A DNA stretch of 9,162 nt from Geobacter sp. (GCA_003490025.1 DNJC01000064.1:1004-10165), one strand, 5' to 3'. Shown: positions 1 to 6,734, counted from the stretch's first letter. The notes: generated by a model not told the origin, from the sequence alone. Numbers and translations are program-made.

Positions 1-189
1 CCCCCCCTTCTGCAGAGACTTTTTACCGGTTGTCCAGACCTTGCGCCGGCTTCCCCGCCCTTCTCAGCTCCAAGGATGCCGCAGCTCCTTTGCGATTTTT
101 TTTCGCTTCAGAGAATCGTTGTTATGTCGAAGAGATGGCGGTAGTTAGTTGGCGTTGAACTCTCCTGATCTTAATTAGCAGTAGCCACC
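1..189. other. Upstream region with no convincing gene
   Basis: I see no supportable gene here. Plus frame 1 is open from the window edge to a TAG at 145-147, so the 3' end of an upstream gene cannot be formally excluded. However, it runs through a T8 tract and shows none of the G/C third-position bias of the genes downstream. No ATG-initiated frame with a ribosome binding site runs out on the minus strand. A weak hairpin followed by T residues lies at 71-103 and is listed separately. Confidence 0.5.
71..103 (+). terminator. Possible weak terminator of an upstream gene
   Basis: AAGGA (72-76) can pair with TCCTT (86-90) across a 9-nt loop, and a T8 tract follows at 96-103. The stem is only five pairs and is separated from the T tract by TGCGA, so this is a weak candidate. 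It would fit an upstream plus-strand gene ending before the window. Confidence 0.2.
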
Positions 190-218
190 TTTACATGAAA
201 ATTGCAACCGGGTATACT
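190..218 (+). promoter_or_regulatory. Sigma70-type promoter for the HEAT/HD-GYP operon
   Basis: TTTACA (190-195, five of six matches to TTGACA) is followed by a 17-nt spacer and TATACT (213-218, five of six matches to TATAAT). The predicted transcript starts near 225, giving an untranslated leader of about 88 nt before the ATG at 313. The promoter overlaps the in-frame TTG at 202, which argues against that codon as the translation start. Confidence 0.6.
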
Positions 219-302
219 TAATGAGTTTACCGGTCCCGCACGGCGGACGCCCGCGGCGCCGGAGGTCATTGAGAGCCGGGCGCCATGGCGCATCCAGGCC
301 CT

Positions 303-308
303 AAGGAG
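303..308 (+). promoter_or_regulatory. Ribosome binding site fixing the HEAT-protein start
   Basis: AAGGAG lies 4 nt before the ATG at 313. No comparable site precedes the in-frame TTG at 202. This site sets the start at 313. Confidence 0.7.
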
Positions 309-312
309 TTCC

Positions 313-1989
313 ATGACAGATCAGACAGACCAGGAAGCAGGTGCAGGCAAGGAAGAGATCGCTTCGGCTCAAAACGTAATGCTCGCCCTGGTGAAGACGG
401 CGAAGGGGCTGAGGATGTATCTGCCGAACAACCCGGTGCTCATCTCCTTCGTCGAGGAACTGAACGCCAAGATGGCGGCGCACCTCTCCAATTTCGGCAC
501 GTTGCAGATCGACGTGGAGCCGTTTTCTCTCAGGTACAAGGGGGCCGAGATATACGAGAACCGCGATCCCAAGGAGAGCCTCGCCTGCCGGCTCCACGCC
601 GACGGCATCCGGATGCTCCTCTTCGAGGACGGGGTGGACGCCCGGGAGTTGATGGCCCTTCTGGGGATCGTCGGTTTCGAGCGCCCCACCAACGACGACG
701 ACGTGGTCACCCAGCTTTGGGAGAGAAGCCTCGCCCATATCAGTTACCTCCTGGAAGAGGATTTCATGGAGGGGGAGGCGGCGGATGAAGGGGAGGGGGG
801 GGTGGTTTCCCAGCAGGAGGCGCTCTCCAGGATCCACGCCGCAGTGGCCGAACATCCCCCTGTGTCACCCAAGATGGTCCCGAAGCACCTCCTCATGCTG
901 ACCGGAGAGGAGGAGAAATGGCTCCGGACCATACGGCAGGCCGAGGCGCGCCGCAACGGGCTGGACGACGTGGTCAGCATCCTGATCGCCATACTTGCCG
1001 GCACCAGGGAGCCGGAACTCTTCAAGGAGTTCGTCGCAATCATGACGAACCTTACCAACAACATGTTCCTGGGAGGCGAGGTGGGGCATGCGCTGCGGCA
1101 GGTCCGGTTCCTGGACACGCTGCAGCGACTGGAATCGACCCCTCCCGAGCGCCGGGAACTGCTAGCCCGGGCCCTTACCGACATCCTCAACGACTCCACC
1201 GTGCAGGTACTCCAGGAGGTGCTCGACAGCGGCGACACGATCAGCCACGACGAGTTGAAGGAGATCCTGCACATGTTCGGGCTCCCTTCCCTGAAGGCCA
1301 TCTGCGAACTGCTGGGGAGGGTGGAAAAGCTCAAGGTGCGCAAGTCGATCATCGAGGTGCTGGTCGAACTGGGGCGCGCCAACCCGAGCGTTTTCACCCC
1401 CTTCCTCTCGGACCCGCGCTGGTACCTGGTGAGAAACATGGTTCTCGTCCTCTCCCTCTTGGGGACCCAGGTGGCGCTGGAGATGATCGTCCAGCTGATA
1501 TCGCACAGGGAACCGAGAATCCGCCGCGAGGTGCTCGGCTTTCTGGAGCGCTCCAACGACCCGAAGGCGAAGAGTTACCTGGTCAAGTACCTGCGGGACG
1601 ACTCCAGCGCCCTGCGGATAAAGGCGCTGCAGATCATGGGGCGGGAGAAGGTCGCCATAGCGCTGAAGCCGATCCTGGCGCTCACCGCGACGGAGGAGTT
1701 CCGGCACAGGGACCCCACCGAGAAGAAGGCGGTGTACGAGGCGCTGGGAGAGCTTGGGGGGCTGGAGGTCGTGCCGGTTTTCCGAGACATGCTCCTGAAG
1801 AAATACTGGTTCCAGAAGACCTCGGAGAAGGATGGGGTGAGCCTTGCCGTGGCCGGGCTCCTGAAGATGCCCAAGGACAGGGCGCTCAACCTGCTCGAGG
1901 AAGCGCGCAGCGTGAAAAGGACGGCGGAGGTGAAGGCGGTACTGGACCAGGCCTTCGCCTCTTTGACGTCAAAAGGGAAAACGGCGTAA
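313..1989 (+). CDS. HEAT-repeat protein with a PilZ-operon-like N-terminal regulatory domain (function unknown)
   Basis: This is a 558-residue, probably cytoplasmic protein; no signal peptide or membrane segment is visible. Residues about 21-125 form a mixed alpha/beta domain starting with LVKT that resembles the N-terminus of the next gene's product. An acidic, glycine-rich linker follows (about 148-165; E/D/G-rich with a G8 DNA tract). The rest is helical. From about 367 to 530 it shows HEAT-type helical pairs, with characteristic phrases such as REPRIRREVLGFL and DDSSALRIKALQIM. HEAT repeats are generally protein-binding scaffolds, so an adaptor role is likely, but no enzymatic motif is seen. 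The ATG at 313 is chosen because it has AAGGAG upstream and the longer TTG frame overlaps the promoter. The HD-GYP gene starts 15 nt downstream, suggesting co-transcription and possible partnership. The PilZ wording in the call is only a loose comparison to small regulatory domains; no RxxxR/DxSxxG PilZ motif is visible, and the domain is best treated as unnamed. Confidence 0.85.
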   Translation: MTDQTDQEAGAGKEEIASAQNVMLALVKTAKGLRMYLPNNPVLISFVEELNAKMAAHLSNFGTLQIDVEPFSLRYKGAEIYENRDPKESLACRLHADGIRMLLFEDGVDARELMALLGIVGFERPTNDDDVVTQLWERSLAHISYLLEEDFMEGEAADEGEGGVVSQQEALSRIHAAVAEHPPVSPKMVPKHLLMLTGEEEKWLRTIRQAEARRNGLDDVVSILIAILAGTREPELFKEFVAIMTNLTNNMFLGGEVGHALRQVRFLDTLQRLESTPPERRELLARALTDILNDSTVQVLQEVLDSGDTISHDELKEILHMFGLPSLKAICELLGRVEKLKVRKSIIEVLVELGRANPSVFTPFLSDPRWYLVRNMVLVLSLLGTQVALEMIVQLISHREPRIRREVLGFLERSNDPKAKSYLVKYLRDDSSALRIKALQIMGREKVAIALKPILALTATEEFRHRDPTEKKAVYEALGELGGLEVVPVFRDMLLKKYWFQKTSEKDGVSLAVAGLLKMPKDRALNLLEEARSVKRTAEVKAVLDQAFASLTSKGKTA

Positions 1990-2004
1990 GCCGAAGAGGT
2001 TTTT

Positions 2005-3444
2005 ATGGCGCTTGAGATGGACCGGGAACGTGTGAACAACGAGTTGGCGAGGCTGGGGAAGTCCCTGGTCGGAAATCTTTTCATACTGGTTAAGACATCG
2101 CTCCATTACAGCGAGGGGCACGCGGCCGTCGAGCAGCCGTTGATGAACCTGCTCAAGGTGCTGCGCGAGATCACCCGCAGAAACGAGGATGCCTCACTGA
2201 GGTTGAAGGGAGGCCATCTCTACCTGGGGGAGTTGCGGTTAAAGCCCGACATCTCGAACTTCGAGGCGCCGCGGTTCGTCATGGAGGAGATGAGGCGCAA
2301 CCTCCTGGGGAGGATCACCTTCGCCCCGGGGCTTACCGGCGAGGATCTCCGCAGGTTCATCTACGCGCTGCGCGAGGTGGACTCCGGCCCTGCTTCGGAC
2401 GCCTACTCAAGGGTCCTCCAGGGGATACAGCGAAGAATGGTGGGGCATGTCGAGGTGGAAATCCTGCGCGACGACATCCCCGGCGGGGGGGGCGGCGCAG
2501 GTCTTTTGAAGGAGGGGAGCCTGAAGGCGCTCCCGCTGTACCGGAGGGTGCTGACCGCGATGGACGAGGTGGCCGCCCAGGTGGCTGCCGGGCAGAGCCT
2601 GCGGCTGCGCGAGTCGAAGCGCGTGGTGCAGCACATGATAGATCTTCTCTACAGCCACGAGTCGAACCTCCTGGGGCTCTCCACCATGCGCTCCCATGAC
2701 AAGTCCTCGCAGCACCACGCGGCGAACGTCTGCATCCTCTCCCTGGCGATGGGAAAGAAGCTGGGGATGTCGAAATACCACCTCTGCGAGCTGGGACTCG
2801 CCGCCCTTTTCCACGACCTCGGCAACACGGCGATACCCAAGGAGATCCTGGAGAAGCCGGGTGAACTCACCGCGCAGGAACGGCAGATGATGGAGAACCA
2901 CCCGGTCTACGGGGTCAAGAAGGTGATGAAGCTGAAGGGCCTTGACGCCCTCAGTTCCCGGATCATCAACGGGATCTTCGAGCATCACCTCCTTGCCGAT
3001 TTCTCGGGCTACCCGCGCCTTTCCTACCAGAGGCTGAGCCTCATCGGCAGGATCATCAGCATAGCCGACTGCTACGACGGGCTTACCTCGTCGCGCGTGA
3101 GCGGCAGGTCCGCCTATCCGCCGCACAAGGCGCTCAGGGTGATGCTGGCCCAGGCGGGCAAGGCCTACGACACTGCGCTTTTGAAGCTGTTCGTCAACTG
3201 CGTCGGGATACATGCCATAGGTTCGCTGCTGCTGCTGGATAACGGGGAGCTGGCGGTGGTGGTGGGAAACAGCGACGACCCCGCGCAGTGGGACTGCCCG
3301 CGGGTGCGTATCATCGCCGACAGCGAGGGGAGGGAGATAGAGGGGGAGATGGTCGACCTTGGCTACCCGGAAACCTCCAGGACCATCGCCGCCACCCTCG
3401 ACCCCTACCTCTACGACCTGGACGTCAGCCGTTACTTCTGCTGA
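2005..3444 (+). CDS. HD-GYP-type cyclic-dinucleotide phosphodiesterase-like protein with altered signature
   Basis: This is a 479-residue cytoplasmic protein. Residues about 20-130 form an N-terminal domain resembling that of the preceding HEAT protein (LVKT, then a late L(t)FxxGlxxxeL pattern). The HD-GYP domain spans about 230-400. It has an early His pair (H237/H238), H270-D271 in HDLGN, H299 in HPVYG, H327-H328, D332-x-SGYP (333-337) and D355 in IADCYD. HD-GYP enzymes normally hydrolyse c-di-GMP at a metal centre. The metal-binding His/Asp positions look retained. The usual HDxGK lysine is Asn274, the HHE glutamate is Leu329, and the Gly of DGxGYP is Phe333. Activity, substrate or a binding-only role is therefore open. 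A C-terminal part of about 90 residues resembles the tail often seen after such domains. An AGAGG site precedes the ATG by five bases. It is the second gene of a likely operon and converges on the lipoprotein gene. Confidence 0.85.
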   Translation: MALEMDRERVNNELARLGKSLVGNLFILVKTSLHYSEGHAAVEQPLMNLLKVLREITRRNEDASLRLKGGHLYLGELRLKPDISNFEAPRFVMEEMRRNLLGRITFAPGLTGEDLRRFIYALREVDSGPASDAYSRVLQGIQRRMVGHVEVEILRDDIPGGGGGAGLLKEGSLKALPLYRRVLTAMDEVAAQVAAGQSLRLRESKRVVQHMIDLLYSHESNLLGLSTMRSHDKSSQHHAANVCILSLAMGKKLGMSKYHLCELGLAALFHDLGNTAIPKEILEKPGELTAQERQMMENHPVYGVKKVMKLKGLDALSSRIINGIFEHHLLADFSGYPRLSYQRLSLIGRIISIADCYDGLTSSRVSGRSAYPPHKALRVMLAQAGKAYDTALLKLFVNCVGIHAIGSLLLLDNGELAVVVGNSDDPAQWDCPRVRIIADSEGREIEGEMVDLGYPETSRTIAATLDPYLYDLDVSRYFC

Positions 3445-3468
3445 CCGGGCGGCACTTCTGCTGCGCCG

Positions 3469-4116
3469 CTAGAAATAGACGACGGTGAGCTGCGGCGCGT
3501 TGGCGTCCGATGACTCGTCTATCTCGACCAGCCCCGGGGTCACCACCCCGAAATCCTCCAGGAGACGTACCTGGAAGTCCGGCTCGCCCCTTCTTTGCGC
3601 CTCCACCATCAGCGAGGTGACGTCGATGTTCACCTCCCGGTTCACGTCGGTCGACGATATCGGCGGGACGATGGTGGTTGTCGCCAGCGGCAGCAGGATC
3701 GCGCGGTCGAAGTAGTTGCCGATCAGCGGAGGGGTCAAGAAAGGGTCGAAGGAGACCAGCTCGATCCGGATCGGAATGGTCGCGGTGGGGGGGACCACGG
3801 TGACACTCCTGATCACGATGCTGAGCGTCGCCGACTGGATGACCGCGTTCAGCGGGATGACGGTGAGCGGAAAATCGATGAAAGCCCGGTACTCGTCGCT
3901 GCTACCGGGGACCAACCCGGCCCTTATGGCGGAGAGCCCGTCGCGTGTCACCAGGCTCACCGTACGTATGCCGGCCGAATCCAGGATGTCGCCGTCCACA
4001 TCCGGGTCGCTCAAAATCGTCTTCTGCACAAAGCGGGGTTCATCGTTGCCACCTCCGCAGCCCGATACGGCGAAGAGCAGCAGTGCCATCATCAGCCAAA
4101 GAAGAGTTCTTTTCAT
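3469..4116 (-). CDS. Secreted lipoprotein with a DNRLRE-like beta-sandwich domain
   Basis: This is a 215-residue protein with a clear lipoprotein signal: MKR, a hydrophobic core rich in L, M and A, then lipobox VSGC with the lipidated Cys at residue 20. Gly follows at +2, with no Asp retention signal, so the mature protein probably sits in the outer membrane. The mature part is beta-rich. Its segments YRAFIDFP (76-83), LNAVIQSATLSI (89-100), VNIDVTSLM (162-170) and the end APQLTVVYF recall the DNRLRE fold (R-x-hhh-F, IxxAxLxl, DVTxxv, PxLxV). This fold occurs in surface proteins of many bacteria. This is pattern recognition, and the ligand is unknown. The ATG at 4116 is chosen because it starts the signal peptide and has GGGAGG five bases upstream. 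The frame extends further upstream, but a longer start would bury the signal peptide. The gene is monocistronic, and no strong promoter is evident. Confidence 0.8.
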   Translation of the reverse strand: MKRTLLWLMMALLLFAVSGCGGGNDEPRFVQKTILSDPDVDGDILDSAGIRTVSLVTRDGLSAIRAGLVPGSSDEYRAFIDFPLTVIPLNAVIQSATLSIVIRSVTVVPPTATIPIRIELVSFDPFLTPPLIGNYFDRAILLPLATTTIVPPISSTDVNREVNIDVTSLMVEAQRRGEPDFQVRLLEDFGVVTPGLVEIDESSDANAPQLTVVYF

Positions 4117-4121
4117 TTGCG

Positions 4122-4127
4122 CCTCCC
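4122..4127 (-). promoter_or_regulatory. Ribosome binding site fixing the lipoprotein start
   Basis: Read on the minus strand, GGGAGG lies five bases before the ATG at 4116-4114. It supports the short start that places the signal peptide at the N-terminus. Confidence 0.75.
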
Positions 4128-4341
4128 AGTCTTTCTCCACATGAAGCCGGCCTCCCGGCCCAAGATCAGCAAATGGTACCAAAGGATCCGCAAAATGAAA
4201 GACTGGCTGCGGAGACCCCTGGTGCCAACCCAACCCCTCCTCTCTTCCCCCCCGCAGCCGGCCGTCTTCCTGACATGCCGCGCAGCTTATCCCAACTTAT
4301 TCCGTGACTCTGCCGCTTGCAGAAACAGGATGAGCCGGTAA

Positions 4342-4368
4342 AATACATTAGCCTTATTCTAATGTATT
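4342..4368. promoter_or_regulatory. Perfect inverted repeat, probable operator upstream of prkA
   Basis: AATACATTAG (4342-4351) and CTAATGTATT (4359-4368) are exact reverse complements separated by seven bases. The AT-rich, dyad-symmetric form in a GC-rich genome is typical of a dimeric transcription factor site. It lies about 105 bp upstream of the prkA -10 element, a position that suits an activator. It also overlaps a weaker alternative -10 (TAAAAT, 4339-4344, with TTGCAG at 4317-4322), where a repressor would fit. No T tract follows, so it is unlikely to be a terminator. The cognate regulator is not identified. Confidence 0.55.
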
Positions 4369-4448
4369 CGCTGCGGGCGGCGAACTTAACTCTTTTTCGC
4401 CTCTTCACAGGAGTCTGGTCCCTCCGTGAAGCGGCTTCCCCAAAGACT

Positions 4449-4478
4449 TTGCACAAAAAAAAAGACAAAGCGTATAAT
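4449..4478 (+). promoter_or_regulatory. Probable promoter of prkA operon
   Basis: A perfect TATAAT lies at 4473-4478. The best upstream element is TTGCAC (4449-4454), 18 bases away and only a half match to TTGACA. The spacer includes an A9 tract. The strong -10 with a poor -35 would suit either an activated sigma70 promoter or an RpoS-type promoter, as known for the enterobacterial homologue. The leader to the ATG at 4540 is about 55 nt. Confidence 0.5.
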
Positions 4479-4539
4479 TTTTTCTGGACGGTAGATCAAT
4501 GAGAGAGCCGGACTAAAGAAAACCACGCGGAGGGAAACC

Positions 4540-6594
4540 ATGACTGCGCAGAAGAACGAGACGCTCCGTCAGCACTTGGCTGCCGTGAAGGCGGGAGAAC
4601 GGGTCTTTGAAAACGCCTTCCAGGGAATTATACGGATGATCCTGGAGCCAGGCTTCGAGAAGGTGACGGTCAACGGCAAGACCACCTACGATTTCAACAT
4701 CTTCAGGACCGGCCGCAAGCATACCATCGGGATGTACGACGAGATCAACAGCTTCGTCTCGTTCGTCAAGGATGCGGCGGAGGGGGGCTCCAGCAAGGAG
4801 ATGGCCTTCGTTCTGGTGGGGGAGCCCGGCAACGGGAAGACCTTCTTCGTGGAGTTCCTGTGCGGCAAGTACCGAAACTTCCTCCAGGGGCGAAACCGCA
4901 AATACAGCTTCCGGTTCCTCAACATGGACCGGTTCGGCAATTACGGCAGGATAAAGGAGATCGACTCGGAAACCTACGAGGACCCGATGATCCTGGCGAT
5001 GAACCTGTTTGAAAACCCGGAGGAGAGCCGCCGCTTCATCGCTGAGCAGGGGTTCTCGGAGACGGAACTGGAAACCCTGTACCGGAACTTCCGGCCGCTG
5101 GGTGCCTCCACCGGCTACATCTGGAACGAGATACGCGAGTACGTCGACAACGACATCGAGGCGATGATGGACTCCGTCGCCATCCTCCCGGTGCCGATGA
5201 GCGAAAGCCTCGGCACCCTGACCGGGAAGTACCCGGCCAAGGACAAGATCACCTCGTCGGCCGTCGACCTCCTGGGCGAGGAGTCGATCCAGCGGCTTTT
5301 GCACCTCTCCGACACCAACAACCCGTACCGCTTCGACCTGCGCCGCGGGGCGCTGGCCCGGGTGGCCGGGGGGGGGATCCACTTCAGCGACGAGATCTTC
5401 AAGAACAAGAAGGACCTGGTACAGGTCTACCTCGGGGTGATCCAGAACCGCGCCATCGAGATCGACGGCTACAAGTGGCCGATCGACTCCATGATCATCG
5501 CGACCAGCAACAACTCCGAGTTCAACCGCTTCCTGGCGGAAAAGGAGGAGGCGCCGATCGTCGACCGTTGCCGGATCTGCTACGTCTCGCACAACACCAA
5601 CTACCGGATGCAGGAGGGGCTGACCGGCTACGCCATCGGCGCGGAGTCGAAGACCACGCTCACCAAGGAGATCCTGCACCAGGACCCGAACCTGAACTAC
5701 GCCGCTTCCGTCGGCGTGGTGCTGACCAGGCTCCCCAGGTCCGAGAAGCTGACGCCGATCGAGACCATGAAGCTGGCCGCGGGCGAGGTGGCGGGCGAGA
5801 AGAGCATCAAGGCGCTCGCCGAGGTGATCGACACGCTGGGGCAGGAACCGGACATCACCAAGCGCTTCGGGCAAAGGGGGCTCGGGCACAGGAGCCTCGG
5901 GCGGAGCATCCAGATACTCAAGGAAAGCTCCGAGACCAACGAGGGGCGCTGCATGGTCGCCTACGACATCTTCAAGAGCCTGGAGCGCGTGGTCCTCGAC
6001 TACGTGGTGGAGACCAACGAGCGGGCCAAGTACCTCGAGGACCTGAAGACCGGCAAGAAGCTCTACCGCGAGCGGATCATGACCGAGATGTTCAACGCCT
6101 ACATGGACGAGCCGTTCGCCATCAAGAAGGACGTGCAGAACTACGTCAACATGATCATCGGCATCGACGCGGAGAACCTGGGGCCGGACCGGATGTGGAA
6201 GTACAAGGATCCCCAGACCGGCGAGCTGAAGGCCTTGAAGATCGACGAGCGCTACGTGAAGAGCGTCGAGGAGCGGATAGGGCTGAAGACCGAGGAGCAG
6301 CGGGCCTCCTTCAGGACCTCCATCCGGAAGATCTACGGGCAGAAGATCTCGGTCGACCCGAGCTACGACTTCATGGACAACCTGGAGCTGGTCAAGGCGG
6401 TCACCGACGTCAGGCTGAAGTCGGACATCGCCGGTGCCGGGAGCCTGATCGGCGCCCTGGCCAACAGGACCAACGAAGAGAACCAGAAACTCTACGACCG
6501 CATGATCGTCACCATGCTGGGGAAGCTCGGTTACTGCCGCACCTGCGCCCAGAAGACCATCGAGTACTTCTGCACGCAGGAGGATGAGAGCTAG
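4540..6594 (+). CDS. prkA: PrkA family AAA+ protein (serine protein kinase / ATP-dependent protease family)
   Basis: This is a 684-residue protein, somewhat longer than E. coli YeaG or B. subtilis PrkA (about 630-645). The N-terminal AAA+ core shows Walker A GEPGNGKT (94-101), Walker B-like IHFSDE with D284/E285, and a sensor-1 type stretch IIATSNNSEF (319-328). The C-terminal part (about 570-684) matches the PrkA tail, with the phrase NEENQKLYDRMI and a final Cys-containing helix. The family was named for serine kinase activity; later work on the B. subtilis protein described ATP-dependent protease activity, so the biochemical role is unsettled. Gene order with DUF444 and SpoVR supports the assignment strongly. 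The start is fixed by GGAGGG (4529-4534), five bases before the ATG. Compared with my memory of YeaG (GPVGGGKS and FVE), the nucleotide-binding motifs here are closer to canonical AAA+. A G9 tract (5368-5376) lies just before Walker B. Confidence 0.9.
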   Translation: MTAQKNETLRQHLAAVKAGERVFENAFQGIIRMILEPGFEKVTVNGKTTYDFNIFRTGRKHTIGMYDEINSFVSFVKDAAEGGSSKEMAFVLVGEPGNGKTFFVEFLCGKYRNFLQGRNRKYSFRFLNMDRFGNYGRIKEIDSETYEDPMILAMNLFENPEESRRFIAEQGFSETELETLYRNFRPLGASTGYIWNEIREYVDNDIEAMMDSVAILPVPMSESLGTLTGKYPAKDKITSSAVDLLGEESIQRLLHLSDTNNPYRFDLRRGALARVAGGGIHFSDEIFKNKKDLVQVYLGVIQNRAIEIDGYKWPIDSMIIATSNNSEFNRFLAEKEEAPIVDRCRICYVSHNTNYRMQEGLTGYAIGAESKTTLTKEILHQDPNLNYAASVGVVLTRLPRSEKLTPIETMKLAAGEVAGEKSIKALAEVIDTLGQEPDITKRFGQRGLGHRSLGRSIQILKESSETNEGRCMVAYDIFKSLERVVLDYVVETNERAKYLEDLKTGKKLYRERIMTEMFNAYMDEPFAIKKDVQNYVNMIIGIDAENLGPDRMWKYKDPQTGELKALKIDERYVKSVEERIGLKTEEQRASFRTSIRKIYGQKISVDPSYDFMDNLELVKAVTDVRLKSDIAGAGSLIGALANRTNEENQKLYDRMIVTMLGKLGYCRTCAQKTIEYFCTQEDES

Positions 6595-6612
6595 AGGCTA
6601 AAGGCAGGGGCT

Positions 6613-6654
6613 AGGGACTGGGGACTGGGGACTGGACTGGGGACTGGGGACTGG
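6613..6654 (+). repeat. Tandem GGGGACT heptamer array
   Basis: Four exact GGGGACT units (6620-6626, 6627-6633, 6639-6645, 6646-6652) are joined by one AGGGACT unit (6613-6619) and one shortened GGACT unit (6634-6638). The rotation ACTGGGG is the complement of CCCCAGT, the STRR1-type heptamer I recall from cyanobacteria. The G runs could form a quadruplex on the coding strand of the prkA-DUF444 transcript. Immediately upstream, AGGCTA and GGGGCTA look like decayed units. Confidence 0.9.
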
Positions 6655-6668
6655 CAAGGACGGGTGCC

Positions 6669-6734
6669 CTGTAGGAGCGGCATTCCTGCCGCGATAGCCA
6701 CAGTGTCATCGCGGCAGGAATGCCGCTCCTACAG
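6669..6734. repeat. REP doublet (REPIN/BIME-like), perfect 27-bp inverted repeat
   Basis: Arms 6669-6695 and 6708-6734 are exact reverse complements around a 12-nt loop. Each arm is itself a REP unit: a GTAG head (6671-6674), then GCGGCA-ttcc-TGCCGC (6677-6692), a six-pair stem with a four-base loop. The second copy lies inverted at 6708-6732 with its head outward. GTAG-headed palindromes in inverted pairs are the hallmark of REPINs, which are mobilised by TnpA-REP (RAYT) Y1 transposases encoded elsewhere. In RNA the doublet would form a very stable hairpin between prkA and the DUF444 gene. Confidence 0.85.

Larger units (their letters stand above)
4117..4539. other. Intergenic control region between lipoprotein gene and prkA
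   Basis: This 423-nt gap separates two divergently transcribed genes and should hold both promoters. The part nearest the lipoprotein (about 4140-4280) shows nothing distinct beyond C-rich stretches. The 4285-4500 part is clearly richer in A and T than the rest of the window. It contains the 27-nt palindrome (4342-4368), the probable prkA promoter (4449-4478) and an A9 tract (4455-4463) that could bend DNA. I find no credible sigma54 (GG-N10-GC) site and no strong minus-strand promoter for the lipoprotein gene. Confidence 0.6.

Noticed and set aside
1..147. Possible 3' end of an upstream gene in plus frame 1
   Set aside because: It is only 48 open codons, crosses a T8 tract, and lacks the codon bias of the real genes. 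It cannot be excluded but is not supportable.
202..312. In-frame TTG at 202 extending the HEAT protein by 37 residues
   Set aside because: The codon lies within the spacer of the 190-218 promoter, has no ribosome binding site, and the extra residues look like translated leader. The ATG at 313 has AAGGAG upstream.
4117..4233. In-frame upstream extension of the lipoprotein gene by 39 residues
   Set aside because: It would place a polar segment before a textbook lipoprotein signal peptide, while the ATG at 4116 has GGGAGG at correct spacing.
4411..4454. Sigma54 promoter for prkA around TTTGCAC
   Set aside because: A GC at 4451-4452 looks like a -12 element, but the required GG ten bases upstream is CC (4439-4440).
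4430..4465. Intrinsic terminator near GAAGCGGCTTC and the A9 tract
   Set aside because: The GAAGC/GCTTC palindrome leaves a one-base loop and cannot fold as a hairpin. The A tract is on the wrong strand for plus-strand termination, and no minus-strand gene ends here.
4485..4539. CsrA-type GGA motifs in the prkA leader
   Set aside because: Three GGA triplets occur, but none sits in a clear hairpin loop or in an ANGGA context. GGA is common in GC-rich leaders.
4513..5889. Long open frame antisense to prkA (458 codons), plus similar antisense frames over the HEAT, HD-GYP and DUF444 genes
   Set aside because: These are expected mirror frames of GC-rich genes with strong third-position bias. Their translations are low-complexity (V, L, R, H, D-rich) and match no family I recognise.
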